From an uncultured Saprospiraceae bacterium (GTDB taxonomy: Bacteria > Bacteroidota > Bacteroidia > Chitinophagales > Saprospiraceae): a stretch of 64,000 nucleotides of DNA. The stretch is taken from assembly GCA_937959115.1 (NCBI GenBank), contig CALGAW010000003.1, positions 124,001-188,000 on the forward strand, in the 5' to 3' direction. Under the pieces are notes generated by a model that searched no databases, was not told the DNA's origin, and saw nothing but the letters and a program-made list of their open reading frames with translations. Shown one piece after another: positions 43,201 through 54,500 of the stretch. Numbering within the stretch: the first letter of the stretch is position 1; the number at the start of each line of letters is the position of its first letter. Both the position numbers and the translations under genes were made by a program.

Positions 43201-44224
43201 CAGCCCTGTTAAATGATTTATGGACACTACTGTTTTTGACATAACTGCCTTGAGCCGCGTTTTCATTTAAGTGCCAGTGAATGGGGTATCTTCCCAGCAC
43301 GCTTCTTTGCCCCATTTTATACAACTCGACGTTCTCAATATGTACGGTAGATCCCTTCATAAACATCATATGACCACCAAAGCCATTTGCTTCGTTGTTG
43401 CCATCCATTTTGCCTTCAATTTTAATATAATGGGAGAGCAACCCGACTTCGCCACAAATATCGACGTCCCATGTTTTTCCATCATTTGATCTGGTATATG
43501 TTTTTGAACCTCCAATGTGCTTGTATTGGAGCGGATTGACGAGTGTAACTGTTTTTCCATTCGGACTGATGGATTGAATTTCTGCTTCGTCAACGTATTC
43601 CCAGGTGCCCACACCAGCTACAACTCTTGCCAATTCAGTGGAGGCAAGTGCAATTCTGTCACCTGTTTCCCAGTTTACTGATTCTTTCAGGGTAAGCACA
43701 TTTGTTCCTGCATTTGCCGTTGCTGCAAGATTCGTCCAGCTTTTTTTATTTTTTCCGTGCAGTTCCAGACGCCCGCCAGCTGCTACCATAATTCCTTTAT
43801 AATTGCCAGGGGGATTGTTGATTTTGGACCCGGTCAGCGTTATTTTGCAGCGAATTCCCTGAGCATTTTTGTCAGAGAAATAGGGGGACGCTTCTGTTCC
43901 TATTTCCAGAAGCCCACCATTTTGAACGGAAATTCCCTGAGTTTCCAGATCTATCCAAACGCCTCCTGCCTGGGTGTTAATTCCTTTTAGTGTGCCTCTT
44001 ACCGTAATGTTTCTTGCTCTGCATTGTCCCAGCATTGTAAGTGTCAGACCTGGCGGCACTATGACATCATCGTTTACAGTAGGGTAAACACCATTTGGCC
44101 ATGTATTAGTATTGTTCCAAAAACCTGAAGAAAGGGGAGTGATCGTTGCGGCACTGCCTAAAGTTGTGATTAGGCAAAATCCTAATACTAAAAGGAATGA
44201 AAAAGAATTAATTGAGTTGTGCAT
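40202..44224 (-). CDS. Secreted G8-domain/right-handed beta-helix protein (CEMIP-like) with dockerin-like C-terminus
   Basis: A 1340-residue protein. An N-terminal signal peptide (hydrophobic SFLLVLGFCLITTLGSAA, about residues 8-25) is followed by a G8-type region (GFWNNTNTWPNG, DDVIVPPGLTLTM, RNITVRGTLKG, GGLLEIGT). A long beta-helix segment shares sequence with the animal CEMIP/PKHD1L1 group (GRYPIHWHLN, SFNRAVTIHGTDYVTVDG, YDHIGHGFFLEDGGE). Then come a Ca-binding DSDGDGMSDDDE loop (about residue 845), a beta-sandwich-like stretch, an Ig-like domain (about 1018-1110: NIPPVVSFTSP, LKAVATDNHGLA) and a C-terminal module ending with two dockerin-like Ca loops (DMNGYDINGLDNAAW and DFNLDGDVNGIDKILW). 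It is probably exported and may bind or cut a polysaccharide; CEMIP acts on hyaluronan, but no bacterial substrate can be read from this sequence. It converges on the NRPS operon and shares no obvious pathway with it. Confidence 0.85.
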   Translation of the reverse strand: MHNSINSFSFLLVLGFCLITTLGSAATITPLSSGFWNNTNTWPNGVYPTVNDDVIVPPGLTLTMLGQCRARNITVRGTLKGINTQAGGVWIDLETQGISVQNGGLLEIGTEASPYFSDKNAQGIRCKITLTGSKINNPPGNYKGIMVAAGGRLELHGKNKKSWTNLAATANAGTNVLTLKESVNWETGDRIALASTELARVVAGVGTWEYVDEAEIQSISPNGKTVTLVNPLQYKHIGGSKTYTRSNDGKTWDVDICGEVGLLSHYIKIEGKMDGNNEANGFGGHMMFMKGSTVHIENVELYKMGQRSVLGRYPIHWHLNENAAQGSYVKNSSVHKSFNRAVTIHGTDYVTVDGVFAYDHIGHGFFLEDGGERYNTIKNNVVFVTRRPAPGQELTPSDNSHNQAQNRTPSSYWITNPNNYFENNVAAGTEGTGFWFAFPTNGPLFATGQLPYFAGIIPWKEPLGSFNGFVAHTCMTGFDVFDQINNDHSIKANFGWQTNGPQYLDNGLFYGNDQGIYCGLGVLGTNENTVFRNCAFSDNKTITMLAGNLTISNSLFNADSDFGVFTGERNFFRFYDGPGQHIDCHFEGFNRPYTNMLMQQIGGGATPNVNPTFIGTTKGWPEPFPLEFVQITAATRPAKINQFFKDYDGGLLGKANTTMVRDHPFNTDGHEFKEPSWVRVKRSDYFFATIWLHKVTNNAAPLAVVRSKPGESDVCIWDVGTSNQTYKFGVIVNQGFTYTYYLTQVPASKHIHMIMDRGEVGDLATTRFKGLGKLLNFRVTGSTPRGSIAQVEAATNNSYFIAGNGDVYVKMRATGPGRSTTDLRWDGNGTFQLPTLPCNSNTIPVATDSDGDGMSDDDENMVCRLPQNAGDLNFEFDRSTESFSLVNIAAHNTNSAISWLLRTDYHIDPYVIRSGLNFAGDEVQQLKIRTKSEAAGSFQLFWATTQTPNFNQPNSIILTPNQTNVFEELVFDMSQHAGWMGQTITKIRLDFPGSQNGIAHTWIDYIHGPLASSSGCNIPPVVSFTSPILTEFEEGDDLGVVVNATDNGNVDKVELFLNNVLVREDNSPPFQWGTASTNNQDLPLLNLATGTYTLKAVATDNHGLATTATYDFIVNRSIPLDIRVCLEGPMNPSTQTMISFLLQSNLLPSGQPYGVAPWNYQGTEGQGWSTSDYPANAVDWVLVSFRTGFTKSTEVIATAAILLYDGTLMFPNPRALLETMGSSFYIVIQHRNHMGIMSPVQVAPVNGVLSFDFCLENSYPFGSGQKLLAPGLWGMYAGDGNQQDDMNGYDINGLDNAAWKNENGTWNIYNHADFNLDGDVNGIDKILWNVNNGVYSHLDK

Positions 44225-44473
44225 AGTTGTTAAGGTACGAGTGAAAAGAATGTAAAATGCTGAAAAACATCGGTGTAGAAATGCGCTATAAAGTTAATAA
44301 ATAGTTGTTTGTTAACATAAGAAATAAGGATGTTTCTACGCGGTTGTAAAAACTAATTTTGTGCAATTCCCGTTATAAACGAAGCGTTAAATGGGGGTGT
44401 CACGTTTACCCTAAACCTTATTGCAACAAAATGTATAAGATAGACATATAGTGATGTCGTTTCAACAGGTTTC
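44225..44473. other. Intergenic region between sigma factor and G8 protein gene
   Basis: A 249-bp gap between two minus-strand genes. It is AT-rich and has no open frame of note. One short interrupted inverted repeat (GTTAA...TTAAC, about 44294-44317) is visible. The promoter of the G8 gene may lie here, but I see no convincing Bacteroidota -33/-7 pair. The sigma factor has no anti-sigma (FecR-like) gene after it, which is often found in this phylum. Confidence 0.4.
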
Positions 44474-44929
44474 TCATTTTTTTAATGCGCTACCCATTTG
44501 GTTTTCAACTGTTTTGACAGAAATGTTTAGCTCATTTGCGATTTCCTTATAACTTTTACCGCCTTGCCGACTTAATAAAAACACTTGTCTCATTTTGGGT
44601 GGGAGTTTATCTGCGAAGAACAGCAACATGGGTAAAATATCTTTTTCAGAAAAGGTAGGATTTTCTTCAATAATTAATTCAGGTAAGGTATCTGACGAGA
44701 TTTCTCTTTTTCTGATTGGCCGATTTAAGTAATCCAGACATTTATACTTGACACATCTGATTAAATAGGGTTCAGGATCTTCTAGATGCGTAATTTTTTG
44801 GTCTTCCCACAACTGGATAAACACCGTTTGGACAATATCTTCTGTGGCATGATGATCCTTCACAATTACTTGAGAATAATTGCATAGTGCAGTATAGTTT
44901 TGATCAATTATCTCCTTTACTGTATTCAA
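44474..44929 (-). CDS. Short ECF-type RNA polymerase sigma-70 factor, 5' end at a hairpin element
   Basis: A 151-residue protein with sigma region 2 (YTALCNYSQVIVKDHHATEDIVQTVFIQLWE) and sigma region 4 with helix-turn-helix (LPPKMRQVFLLSRQGGKSYKEIANELNISVKTVENQMGSALKK). It would direct RNA polymerase to a small regulon. Compared with usual ECF factors about 15 residues seem to be missing before region 2. The only start is a TTG whose bases lie on the last copy of a TTCAA repeat flanking a 176-bp hairpin element, with an in-frame TAA a few codons upstream inside the element. The gene may be 5'-truncated, or it may belong to a naturally short subfamily. The region 4 end looks close to natural. 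Confidence 0.75.
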   Translation of the reverse strand: MNTVKEIIDQNYTALCNYSQVIVKDHHATEDIVQTVFIQLWEDQKITHLEDPEPYLIRCVKYKCLDYLNRPIRKREISSDTLPELIIEENPTFSEKDILPMLLFFADKLPPKMRQVFLLSRQGGKSYKEIANELNISVKTVENQMGSALKK

Positions 44930-45110
44930 CCCGCCTTATGCAATAGGAATTAGCTTTTGGCTTCAAAATACAATAAAATCAAGTGCTCCACGTCTATTTT
45001 TCATTGAAAGCGTAGTAACCCCTACGGTGAAATTAAAAATAGGCGGACGTGCTTGATTTTGAAGTAGTTTGAACCCAAAAGTTGATTCCTATTGCATAAG
45101 GCGGGTTCAA
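44925..45110. mobile_element. MITE-like long hairpin element with TTCAA flanks
   Basis: A perfect 23-bp inverted repeat joins 44928-44950 and 45085-45107. The inner sequence keeps pairing imperfectly all the way to a tip (CGTAG at 45011-45015, six-base loop, CTACG at 45022-45026), so nearly the whole 180 bp can fold on itself. TTCAA occurs directly at both ends (44925-44929 and 45106-45110), as a 5-bp target-site duplication would. There is no open reading frame, so it would be non-autonomous. The ends CCCGCC...GGCGGG could be matched to a transposon family elsewhere in the genome. The structure is seen directly; mobility is inferred. Confidence 0.7.
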
Positions 45111-45196
45111 TTGTACATTTTGCTAACTAGTTCAAATAGAGCATTTAAACTGTTTATTCAAATTTGAAAATGAATATTTATGATGACAATCCCAAA

Positions 45197-45229
45197 AGAC
45201 CTGTTACTCCTCCAAGAAGAGAAAGGTCT
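45197..45229 (+). repeat. Palindromic repeat, copy 1 (degenerate)
   Basis: A 33-bp copy of the AGACCT...AGGTCT repeat. The outer 6-bp arms pair; the inner arms differ from the other copies, so the stem is weaker. Followed by AACCGTTACCCAGAAGT. Confidence 0.75.
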
Positions 45230-45272
45230 AACCGTTACCCAGAAGTAAAAGATCAAAGACCTATCCCCCGAA

Positions 45273-45305
45273 AGACCTGTTACTTCTCCAAGAAGTGAAA
45301 GGTCT
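45273..45305 (+). repeat. Palindromic repeat, copy 2
   Basis: A 33-bp repeat with paired AGACCT/AGGTCT and ACTTCT/AGAAGT arms around a three-base loop. Same orientation as copies 1, 3 and 4. Followed by AACCGTTGCCCAGAAGT. Confidence 0.8.
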
Positions 45306-45360
45306 AACCGTTGCCCAGAAGTGTACAAAAAACCAATCCGCCCACCCTATACAAATGAAC

Positions 45361-45391
45361 TTGTGTAAGTTAAAAATAATCAATACCTTAG
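45361..45391 (+). promoter_or_regulatory. Possible Bacteroidota-type promoter for the second NRPS
   Basis: TTG at 45361-45363, then 20 nt, then TACCTTAG at 45384-45391, close to the Bacteroidota consensus (TTTG, 19-21 nt, TAnnTTTG). It would give a leader of roughly 120 nt that contains the 45457 hairpin. One match in an AT-rich region is weak evidence. Confidence 0.3.
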
Positions 45392-45456
45392 GGTAGTCTA
45401 GTGTAGACAACTTCCCATAATCTAGATTTAACATTGGCATTGTAATTTTTCCGTGG

Positions 45457-45478
45457 CTCTATCTTAAAAAAGATAGAG
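45457..45478. promoter_or_regulatory. Perfect 9-bp inverted repeat in the NRPS leader
   Basis: CTCTATCTT, four A, AAGATAGAG: a perfect 22-bp palindrome ending 38 bp before the NRPS start codon. It is not followed by a T run, so it is not an obvious terminator. It could be an operator for a dimeric regulator or a leader stem affecting translation. The symmetry is seen; the function is open. Confidence 0.45.
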
Positions 45479-45516
45479 TAATCTTGTCATTGGTCTGATT
45501 TCCAAAAAATATAAAT

Positions 45517-48500
45517 ATGTTTCAGAATCTTAATCTTTTATCGAAGCAGCAACAAGCAATATGGATAAATCAACAAATTCATCCAGATTCTTCTATGTAC
45601 AATGTTGGAGGATCTCTTAAGATAAGAGGTGAAATTGAAAAAGATAAATTGCTAGAATCAATAAAAGAAACAATGCAATCGTTTGATGTATTGCTTATAG
45701 TAGAAAAATTTCTTAGGGCGGAAAAATTGATAAGTAAAAATTTTAATGCTTGTATCGTCAGACTAGACAGTGTATCTGAAAAAGTTCTTGATCCCAAAAT
45801 CTGGCTTCAAGAGAGAATAGTACTACAAAACAATTTAGCTGAAATAATTGTTTTTTCTGATCATGACAATTGTACTTATATTTATTCTAAATGGCATCAT
45901 ATTATTTTTGATGGTTTTTCTGCAAAAATATTTTTTGACAAACTTGTTCAAACCTATAATGATAAGGACGTTGTTAAAACAGAATTTTTCTATGAAAGGT
46001 ATATTGATGAAGAAGAAAAATATTCTAATTCGGAAGAATATAATGTTGATCTAAATTATTGGAGGGACAAATTAAATTTAATAGATAATAATAACAAAGG
46101 GTTTACTTCCTTGTTCAAAACAAACACTTTAAATAGATCTCTAAAGTCCTCAAGAAAAGAAATAAAAATTTCTAGGAAAATATTCAATGAAATAGCTTTA
46201 TTCTGCAAAGAATGTGTGGTAACGCCTTTTCACTACTTCATTGCAATAATTCTATTGCTTAATAAGAAATATAATTCTCCTGACTTTGTTCTTGGCACTC
46301 CAATTTTTAATAGACGGAACAAATATTTTAAACAAACGGCAGGAATGTTTGTAGATATGATGCTGCTTTGCATTGATATCGAGACGGAAGATACCTTTAA
46401 GCATTTATTAAAGAGAATATCTAAAAATATTCGTGAAGGTTATAGACATCAAAGATTTCCGATGTTTGACATAAATCTATTGTTTGATCAAAATATCTCA
46501 CCTAACGTTGTCTTTTCCTATCAAAAAAATAAGTACCTATCAAAAATAGGAAATGCAGAACTTAAAATTAATTTCATAAATCCTGGAGAGCAAACTGAGG
46601 ACTTATGTTTTCATTTGTTAGAATATTCTGATTCCGATGATTTAATCCTTGCGATAGATTATAAAAGATCATCTTTTGATTCTTCGAAAATAGAGATGCT
46701 CTCAAATCATATGTTAAGATTAATTGAAGACTGTAAAGATCATCCAAATTTGCTAATTAATTCAATTAACTACCTCAGCAAAGAAGAAGAAAAACAGTTA
46801 TTAGTCGATTTTAATGACACAGAAACAGATTACCCCAAGGACAAAACCATAATTCAGCTAATTGAAGAACAAGTAGTAAAAACACCAACTAATGTTGCCG
46901 TTGTTTTTGAAGACTATGAATTGACCTACAAAGCACTAAACGATATTGCTAATCAATTAAGCGAGTATTTAACAAAATCATTCACGATACAACCAGATGA
47001 CCTTATTGCAATAATGCTAGAAACATCGGAATGGATGATCATTTCAATTCTAGCAGTACTTAAAAGCGGTGGAGCCTTTGTGCCAATTGACCCCGAATAT
47101 CCTAAAGAAAGAATCGACTTTATGCTTACAGATTCTAATGCTAAAGTGCTCATAGACCAACTTCTTATCGATAAATTCATTGTTATAAAAAATAACTTTG
47201 CTAAAGTTAATCGTAAAGTCAATACAAAAGCGGATAATCTAGCTTATGTGGTTTATACTTCTGGGTCTACTGGAAAGCCCAAGGGGGTTTTAATACAACA
47301 CAATAGTTTAGTGAATAAAACAACATCTTGGATCAAGCAATATGATCTCAATTCTTTTGAGGTTAGATTGTTACAAATTGCTAGCTTCTCATTCGATGTA
47401 TCAATTGGTAATTCATGTGGGACATTGGTACTTGGTGGTAGATTAGTAGTAGTGAAGAATAAGTCTATTCTTGATTTCGAAATGTTTTACGCTACCTTTA
47501 AAAAAAATAAAATAACAATTATGGAGGGAACCCCGATTGTCTTAAATGGGTTCTTAAATTATATAGAACAGCATAACAAATCTACTATTGATTTAAAATG
47601 TTTGATTTTTGGTTCTGACGTGCTCAGTTACGATGATTTTGCAATGGCTTATAAAAAATGGAGTGATACATTTTTAATCGTAAATAGTTACGGTGTAACA
47701 GAAGCTACTATTGATTCTGCAATATACTTTCCCAAGAAAAATTCTTCCATTCCAAAGTCATCAACACCAATTGGCGCTCCCATTTCAAATACTCAGATCT
47801 ACATTTTGGACAATACTGAACTATTAGTTCCTTTAGGCGTAATCGGAGAGATATGCATTAGTGGACACGGATTGGCAAGAGGCTACTTAAATCGTCCTGA
47901 ACTAACAGCTGAGAAGTTCGTGCCTAACCCCTTTAAGAAAGGAGAACGAATGTACAAAACAGGAGACCTCGGTAGATGGTTAGCTGATGGAAATATTGAG
48001 TTTGTTGGCAGAAAAGATGATCAGATAAAAATAAGAGGCTATCGAATTGAATTAGGAGAGATAGAGTCAATTTTAAGGCAAAATGAAATTATACAAGAAT
48101 CAATTGTCTTAGCTAATGAGAATGAGTCAGGAGATAAACAGTTAGTTGCTTACCTAATCGCATCAAAAGAGTTAAATACTATCGATCTTCGTACTCGCTT
48201 GAAAGCTTCTTTACCAGACTATATGATTCCAAACCATTTTGTACAATTAGAGTCCTTCCCACTAACACCCAATGGCAAACTTGATAAGGAGGCACTCCCG
48301 AATCCAAAAGACAAAATGATCAGCAGTGGTGTCGAGCATGTTGCACCAAGCACAGATACAGAAAAGAAATTAGCCAGCATATGGAGCGAAGTCTTAGGGA
48401 TGGAAGCCAATAAAATTGGTATTCATGATGACTTCCTTACTCTGGGAGGACACAGTCTAAATGCCATAGCTGTAATCAGCCGAATCTTTAAAGAACAATC

Positions 48501-51500
48501 TGTTAAACTTTCGATTCAAGAGCTATTTACCAACACAAGCATTGAAGAGTTAAGTACTATAATTGATAATTCAAAAACTTCGTTGTATCAATCTATACCA
48601 ACTATACCCAATGCAGAAAGCTACACGGTATCTTCAGCGCAAAGACGATTATGGATGTTAAGTCAATTTAAAAACGGTAATTATGCCTATAATATGCCTG
48701 GAATATTTGAGTTTAAAGGAAAATTAGATATAAAAATATTAGAAGATTCTTTTAACAAACTTATAATACGCCATGAGTCACTAAGAACGGTATTCAAGGA
48801 AGACGCTCAGGGGAATGTGAAACAATGGATCCTAGCAAAAGATAAACACTATTTTAAGCTAAATTATCAAGATTCGCGCATAAACGATCTTCGCGATACT
48901 CAGAACATTCAAAACAGTATTGAAACAATAGTTGGAAAAGAACTCAAATATACCTTCAACCTAGCAGAAGATTCCTTATTGCGTGCTACCATAATTCAAA
49001 AATCTGAATCAAAGTTTATTTTTATTTTTGTTATGCATCACATTGTTAGTGATGGTTGGAGTATGAATGTTTTGATCAGAGATTTACAAACATTTTATAA
49101 TGGAGCTGTAAATAAAACAGCAATCAGTCTACCAGAATTAAGAATTCATTATAAAGATTACGCTGCCTGGCAGCAAGAAGTCTTAAAGGGAGATGAAAAC
49201 AAACTAAATACTGCCAAGGAATATTGGTTAAGCCGATATAGCGACGAAATTCCAGTACTCAATTTGCCATTAGATTACACGCGCCCATCAATCAAAACAT
49301 TTAATGGGAACATTCTAAACACTAAACTGAATACAGAAAGTATCCAACAACTAAAAAGTCTCACTCAGCAAAAAGGTAGTACGCTATTTATGAGCATACT
49401 TGCCAGTGTAAATGTATTATTATATAAATACACACAGCAGACCGACATTGTCCTAGGAAGCCCAATTGCAGGTAGAGACCATGCAGACTTAAGTGACCAG
49501 ATAGGCTTCTACATCAATACATTGGCATTACGCACTGAGTTTTCACCAATAAACAGTTTTACAGATCTCTTAGAAATTACTAAGTCAAATACATTACAGG
49601 CTTATGAACATCAGAATTACCCATTTGATGAGTTGATAAATGATTTGAACTTACAGCGTGACCTGAGTCGCAATCCACTGTTTGATGTCATGGTCGTTTT
49701 ACAAAACAACGAAGCAACAGATCTTAATCAAAGCTTTGAAGGGGTTACTGTAGAACAGTACCAAGATTTTGAATCAAGTAACATCAGCAAATTTGATTTA
49801 ACGTTTAACTTTACAGAAATTAATGATGAGCTAGCTATCGATATAGAATACAACACCGATTTATTCAAAAAAGAAACAATAGAAAGATTAAGTGCTCACC
49901 TTATTCAGCTGATACAAGCTTTAACCACAACGCCTGACCTGCCTATACAAGAAATTAATTTTCTTAGTAAAGAGGAAGAACATCAGTTATTAGTAGACTT
50001 TAATGAAACAGAAACAGATTATCCAAAAGACAAGACTATTATAGAACTGTTTGAAGAGCAAGTAGCCAAAACACCTGATAATATTGCTGTCGTCTTTGAA
50101 GAAAAAGAGCTTACATACATAGAACTAAATGAGAAGGCTAATCGATTAGGAAATTACTTACGAAAGATATACTCAATACAACCAGATGATTTAGTTGCTA
50201 TTCAGCTAGAACGATCAGAATGGATGATTGTGGCAATTTTGGGAATTTTAAAAAGTGGCGGAGCCTATGTGCCTATTGATCCTGAGTACCCTAGAGATCG
50301 TATTGATTATATGCTAGAAGATTCCAATGCGAAAACGATCATTGATCAAGCTGCACTCAATAAGTTTATTACTGTTCAAGAAACTTGTAGCGCTTTTAAT
50401 CCTATTCGATCGGCAAAACCAAACAACTTAGCCTATGTAATTTATACCTCAGGTTCTACTGGTAAACCTAAAGGGGTGCTTGTGGAAAATTGTAGTATCG
50501 TTAATACCATTATTGCTAATATAAACCAATTTAGTATTAACTGCAATTCTAGAGGTTTACAATATGCTTCTTTATCTTTTGATGCTTCTATCTTTGAAAT
50601 TTTTTCAATCATTTTATCTGGAAGTCCTCTATTTATAATTAATGAAAATACAAGAAAGGACATTACACTTCTATCTGATTTTATTGAAGAAAAAGATATT
50701 TCTTTTTTGACTTTGCCATCATTAGTAGCAAAACAAATTGATCAAAGAATACTAAGTAAAATTGAAACTATTATATCAGCCGGAGATGTAATTGATGCTT
50801 CATTTTATAACCTTAACCGTAATGTTTGGAATTGTTATGGACCAACAGAAGGTTCTATTTGGTCTAGTTTTTATGGGGGGCAAAGAGGGAGGGGACTAAA
50901 TACTATTCCCATAGGTCGTCCAATTTCAAATACTCGTATTTATGTTCTAGATCAAAATGAAAATCTACTTCCAGTGGGAGTATCAGGCGAAATTTGCATT
51001 AGTGGTGCAGGATTGGCAAGAGGCTACTTAAATCGTCCTGAACTAACAGCTGAGAAGTTCGTACCCAACCCATTTATGAAAGGTGAACGGATTTACAAAA
51101 CAGGAGATTTAGGAAGGTGGTTGCCCAACGGGAATATAGAGTTTATCGGCAGAAAGGACCACCAAATAAAAATAAGAGGATACCGGATTGAGTTAGGCGA
51201 AATTGAGCATGCCTTACAGCTGAAGGAAGAGACTCAAGAATGCGCTGTCTTAGCAAAAGAGATGGAGTCAGGAGATAAACAGTTAGTCGCATATCTAAAA
51301 GCATCAAAAGAGTTAAATACTACTGATCTTCGTAAACACTTGAAAGCTTCTTTGCCAGACTATATGATTCCAAACCATTTTGTTCAATTAGATTCCTTCC
51401 CACTAACACCCAATGGCAAACTTGATAAGGAGGCACTGCCGAATCCAAAAGACAAAATGATCAGCAGTGGTGTCGAGCATGTTGCACCAAGCACAGATAC

Positions 51501-54500
51501 AGAAAAGAAATTAGCAAGCATCTGGAGCGAAGTATTAGGGATTGAACCAAATAAAATTGGTGTTCACGATGATTTCTTTGCACTAGGAGGGCATAGCCTA
51601 AAAGCAACCACTGTCATCAGCCGAATCTTTAAAGAACAATCGGTTAAACTTTCGATTCAAGATGTGTTTACCAAAACAAGTATTGAAGGTCTAAGTATTA
51701 TAATTGATAATTCAAGAACTTCGACATATCAAGATATACCAATTATACCCATTGCGGAAAGCTACGAGTTATCTTCAGCGCAGAGACGATTATGGGTGTT
51801 AAGTCAATTCGAAAACGGTAATTTTGCTTATAATATGCCTAGCGTTATGGAGCTAGAAGGTGATTTAAATATAAAAATCTTTGAAGATGCCCTAATCAAG
51901 CTCATAGAGCGCCATGAATCACTGCGAACAGTTTTCAAGGAAGATCCTCATGGAAATCTAAGACAATGGATCCTAGCAAAAGATAAACACAATTTTAAGC
52001 TAAATTATTTAGATTTAAGTTCGGACTTAAACGGTCATCAGGATATTCAAAATAGTTTAGAAGCAATAGTAGAAAAGGAACTCAAATACACCTTCAATCT
52101 AGCAGATGATTCCTTATTGCGTGCTACTATACTTCAAAAATCTGAATCCAATTTTATTTTAGTTCTTGTGATGCATCACATTGTTAGTGATGGTTGGAGT
52201 ATGAATATTTTGATCAGAGATTTACTAGCATTTTACAATGGTGCTGTCAATAAGACAAAGGTCATTCTACCAGAATTAAGGATTCAATACAAGGATTATT
52301 CTGCCTGGCAGCAAGAAGTCTTAATGGGTGATGAAAATGATCAAAGCACTTCTAAAGAATATTGGTTAAAACAATTTAGCAACGAAATACCAGTACTTAA
52401 TTTGCCGTTGGATTACACACGTCCTAAAATCAAAACATTTAATGGGAACGTTCTAAGGACTAAACTGACTAAAGAAAGTACCCAACTCCTAAAAAGTCTT
52501 ACTCAACAATCAGGTGCAACACTATTTATGAGTTTGCTTGCTAGTGTAAATGTATTATTATATAAATACACGCAGCAAACCGACATTGTCCTAGGAAGCC
52601 CAATTGCAGGAAGAGACCACGCAGACTTAAAAGATCAGATAGGATTTTACATTAATACCTTAGCAATACGCACTAAGTTTTCAGCTACAGCTAGCTTTAA
52701 AGATCTCTTAGAAATTATTAAGTCAAATACATTACATGCATTCGAGCATCAGAATTATCCGTTTGATCAGTTGGTAGATGATTTGAATTTGAAGCGTGAC
52801 CTGAGTCGCGATCCTCTGTTTGATGTCATGGTCGTTTTACAAAACAATGAAGCAACAGAACTAAATCAATGCTTTGAAGGTGTCTCTGTAAAGCAGTATC
52901 AGGCTGTTGAATCAAGTAGCATCAGTAAGTTTGATTTAACATTTAATTTTTCAGAAAGTTATAATGAGATAACTATCGAGGTAGAATACAACACCGATTT
53001 ATTTGAAAAAGAAACAATAGAAAGATTAAGCGGTCTCTTTATTCAACTGATACAAGCATTAACAGCAATGCCTGATCTGCCCATACAACAGATCACTTAT
53101 CTTAGTAAAGAAGAACAACAGTTGTTGATAGGTTTTAACGACACAGCTACCGATTACCCGAATGACAAAACTGTAATTCGAATGTTTGAAGAGCAAGTAG
53201 TCAAAACACCGAATAAGATTGCTGTTGTCTTTGAAGAAAAAGAGCTTACATACAAAGAGCTAAATGAGAAGGCTAATCAATTAGGAAACTACTTACAAAA
53301 GACCTACTCCATAAAACCAGATGATTTAGTGGCCATTCAGCTAGACCTATCAGAATGGATGATTGTTGCCATTTTGGGAGTTTTAAAAAGTGGAGGAGCT
53401 TATGTGCCAATTGATCCAGAGTACCCTCAAGAACGAATTGAATTTTTACGGTCAGATTCAAATGCAAAAGTTTTACTAAATCAAAATGAACTCAATAGAT
53501 TCCTTATACAGAAGGAAAATTTTAGAACCACCAATTTTGAGCAAACAGCCCATCCTCATAATTTAGCTTATGTAATTTATACTTCAGGATCTACTGGCAA
53601 ACCAAAAGGCGTGCTTGTAGAAAACAAGTCTGTTGCTAATTATCTATTTTACGCCTTAGATAATTATGCGTCGTCTGAGATCGTATGCCCCCTCTACACA
53701 AGTCTATCTTTTGACCTAACAGTTACGAGCATATTCATGCCTCTTATAACAGGAGGGCAGTTAATTGTAGAGCGGGATCTAGATGCAGTGGAATTAATAA
53801 GCAGCGTAAGCCAAAATAGCCAAGTCAATGTTCTTAAACTCACGCCTTCACATGTCAGTTTATTAAAAGAACGATCGATTAAAAATGAGAACATCACTTC
53901 TTTTATAGTAGGAGGGGAAGCATTATCCAAAAGACATGTTCAAATATTAAAAAACATTAGCAGTAAAGCGACAATATTTAATGAATATGGCCCTACGGAA
54001 ACCACCGTTGGTGTTATTGTTAAAGAGCTTATTACTGAAAATGACAAAATTAGTATTGGTCATCCGATTGCCAATACCCGCATTTATATTTTAGATGATC
54101 AGGAGCATCTATCACCTGTTGGCGTAGTAGGAGAGATCTGTATTAGTGGAGTTGCATTGGCCAGAGGATATTTAAACCGCCAAGACCTGACTGCAAAAAA
54201 GTTTGTGTCTAATCCCTTTGAGGAAGGAGAACGAATGTACAAAACAGGAGACCTCGGTAGATGGCTCCCTGATGGGAACGTCGAATTTGTTGGCAGAAAA
54301 GATGACCAGGTAAAGATAAGAGGCTATCGAATCGAATTGGGAGAAATAGAGCCTGTATTAAGGTTAAAGGAAGAGATACACGAATGCGTTGTTTTAGCAA
54401 AACAGAATAAGTCAGGAGATAAACAGTTAGTCGCTTATCTACAAGCATCAAAAGAGTTAAATACTGCTGATCTCCGAACACACTTGAAAGCTTCTTTGCC

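Larger units (their letters stand above)
45111..45516. other. Intergenic leader region of the second NRPS
   Basis: About 400 bp without a gene. From left to right it holds an AT-rich stretch, two palindromic 33-bp repeats (45197-45229 and 45273-45305), each followed by a similar tail (AACCGTT-CCCAGAAGT), a possible promoter (45361-45391), a small inverted repeat GTCTA-gtg-TAGAC (45396-45408) and a perfect hairpin (45457-45478). The ATG of the NRPS at 45517 has an A-rich upstream stretch and no Shine-Dalgarno site, which is normal in Bacteroidota. Confidence 0.6.

Noticed and set aside
45197-45305. Short repeats considered as a CRISPR array
   Set aside because: Only two copies per site, one degenerate, with unequal spacing (43 nt here, 15 nt at the other site) and no cas genes.
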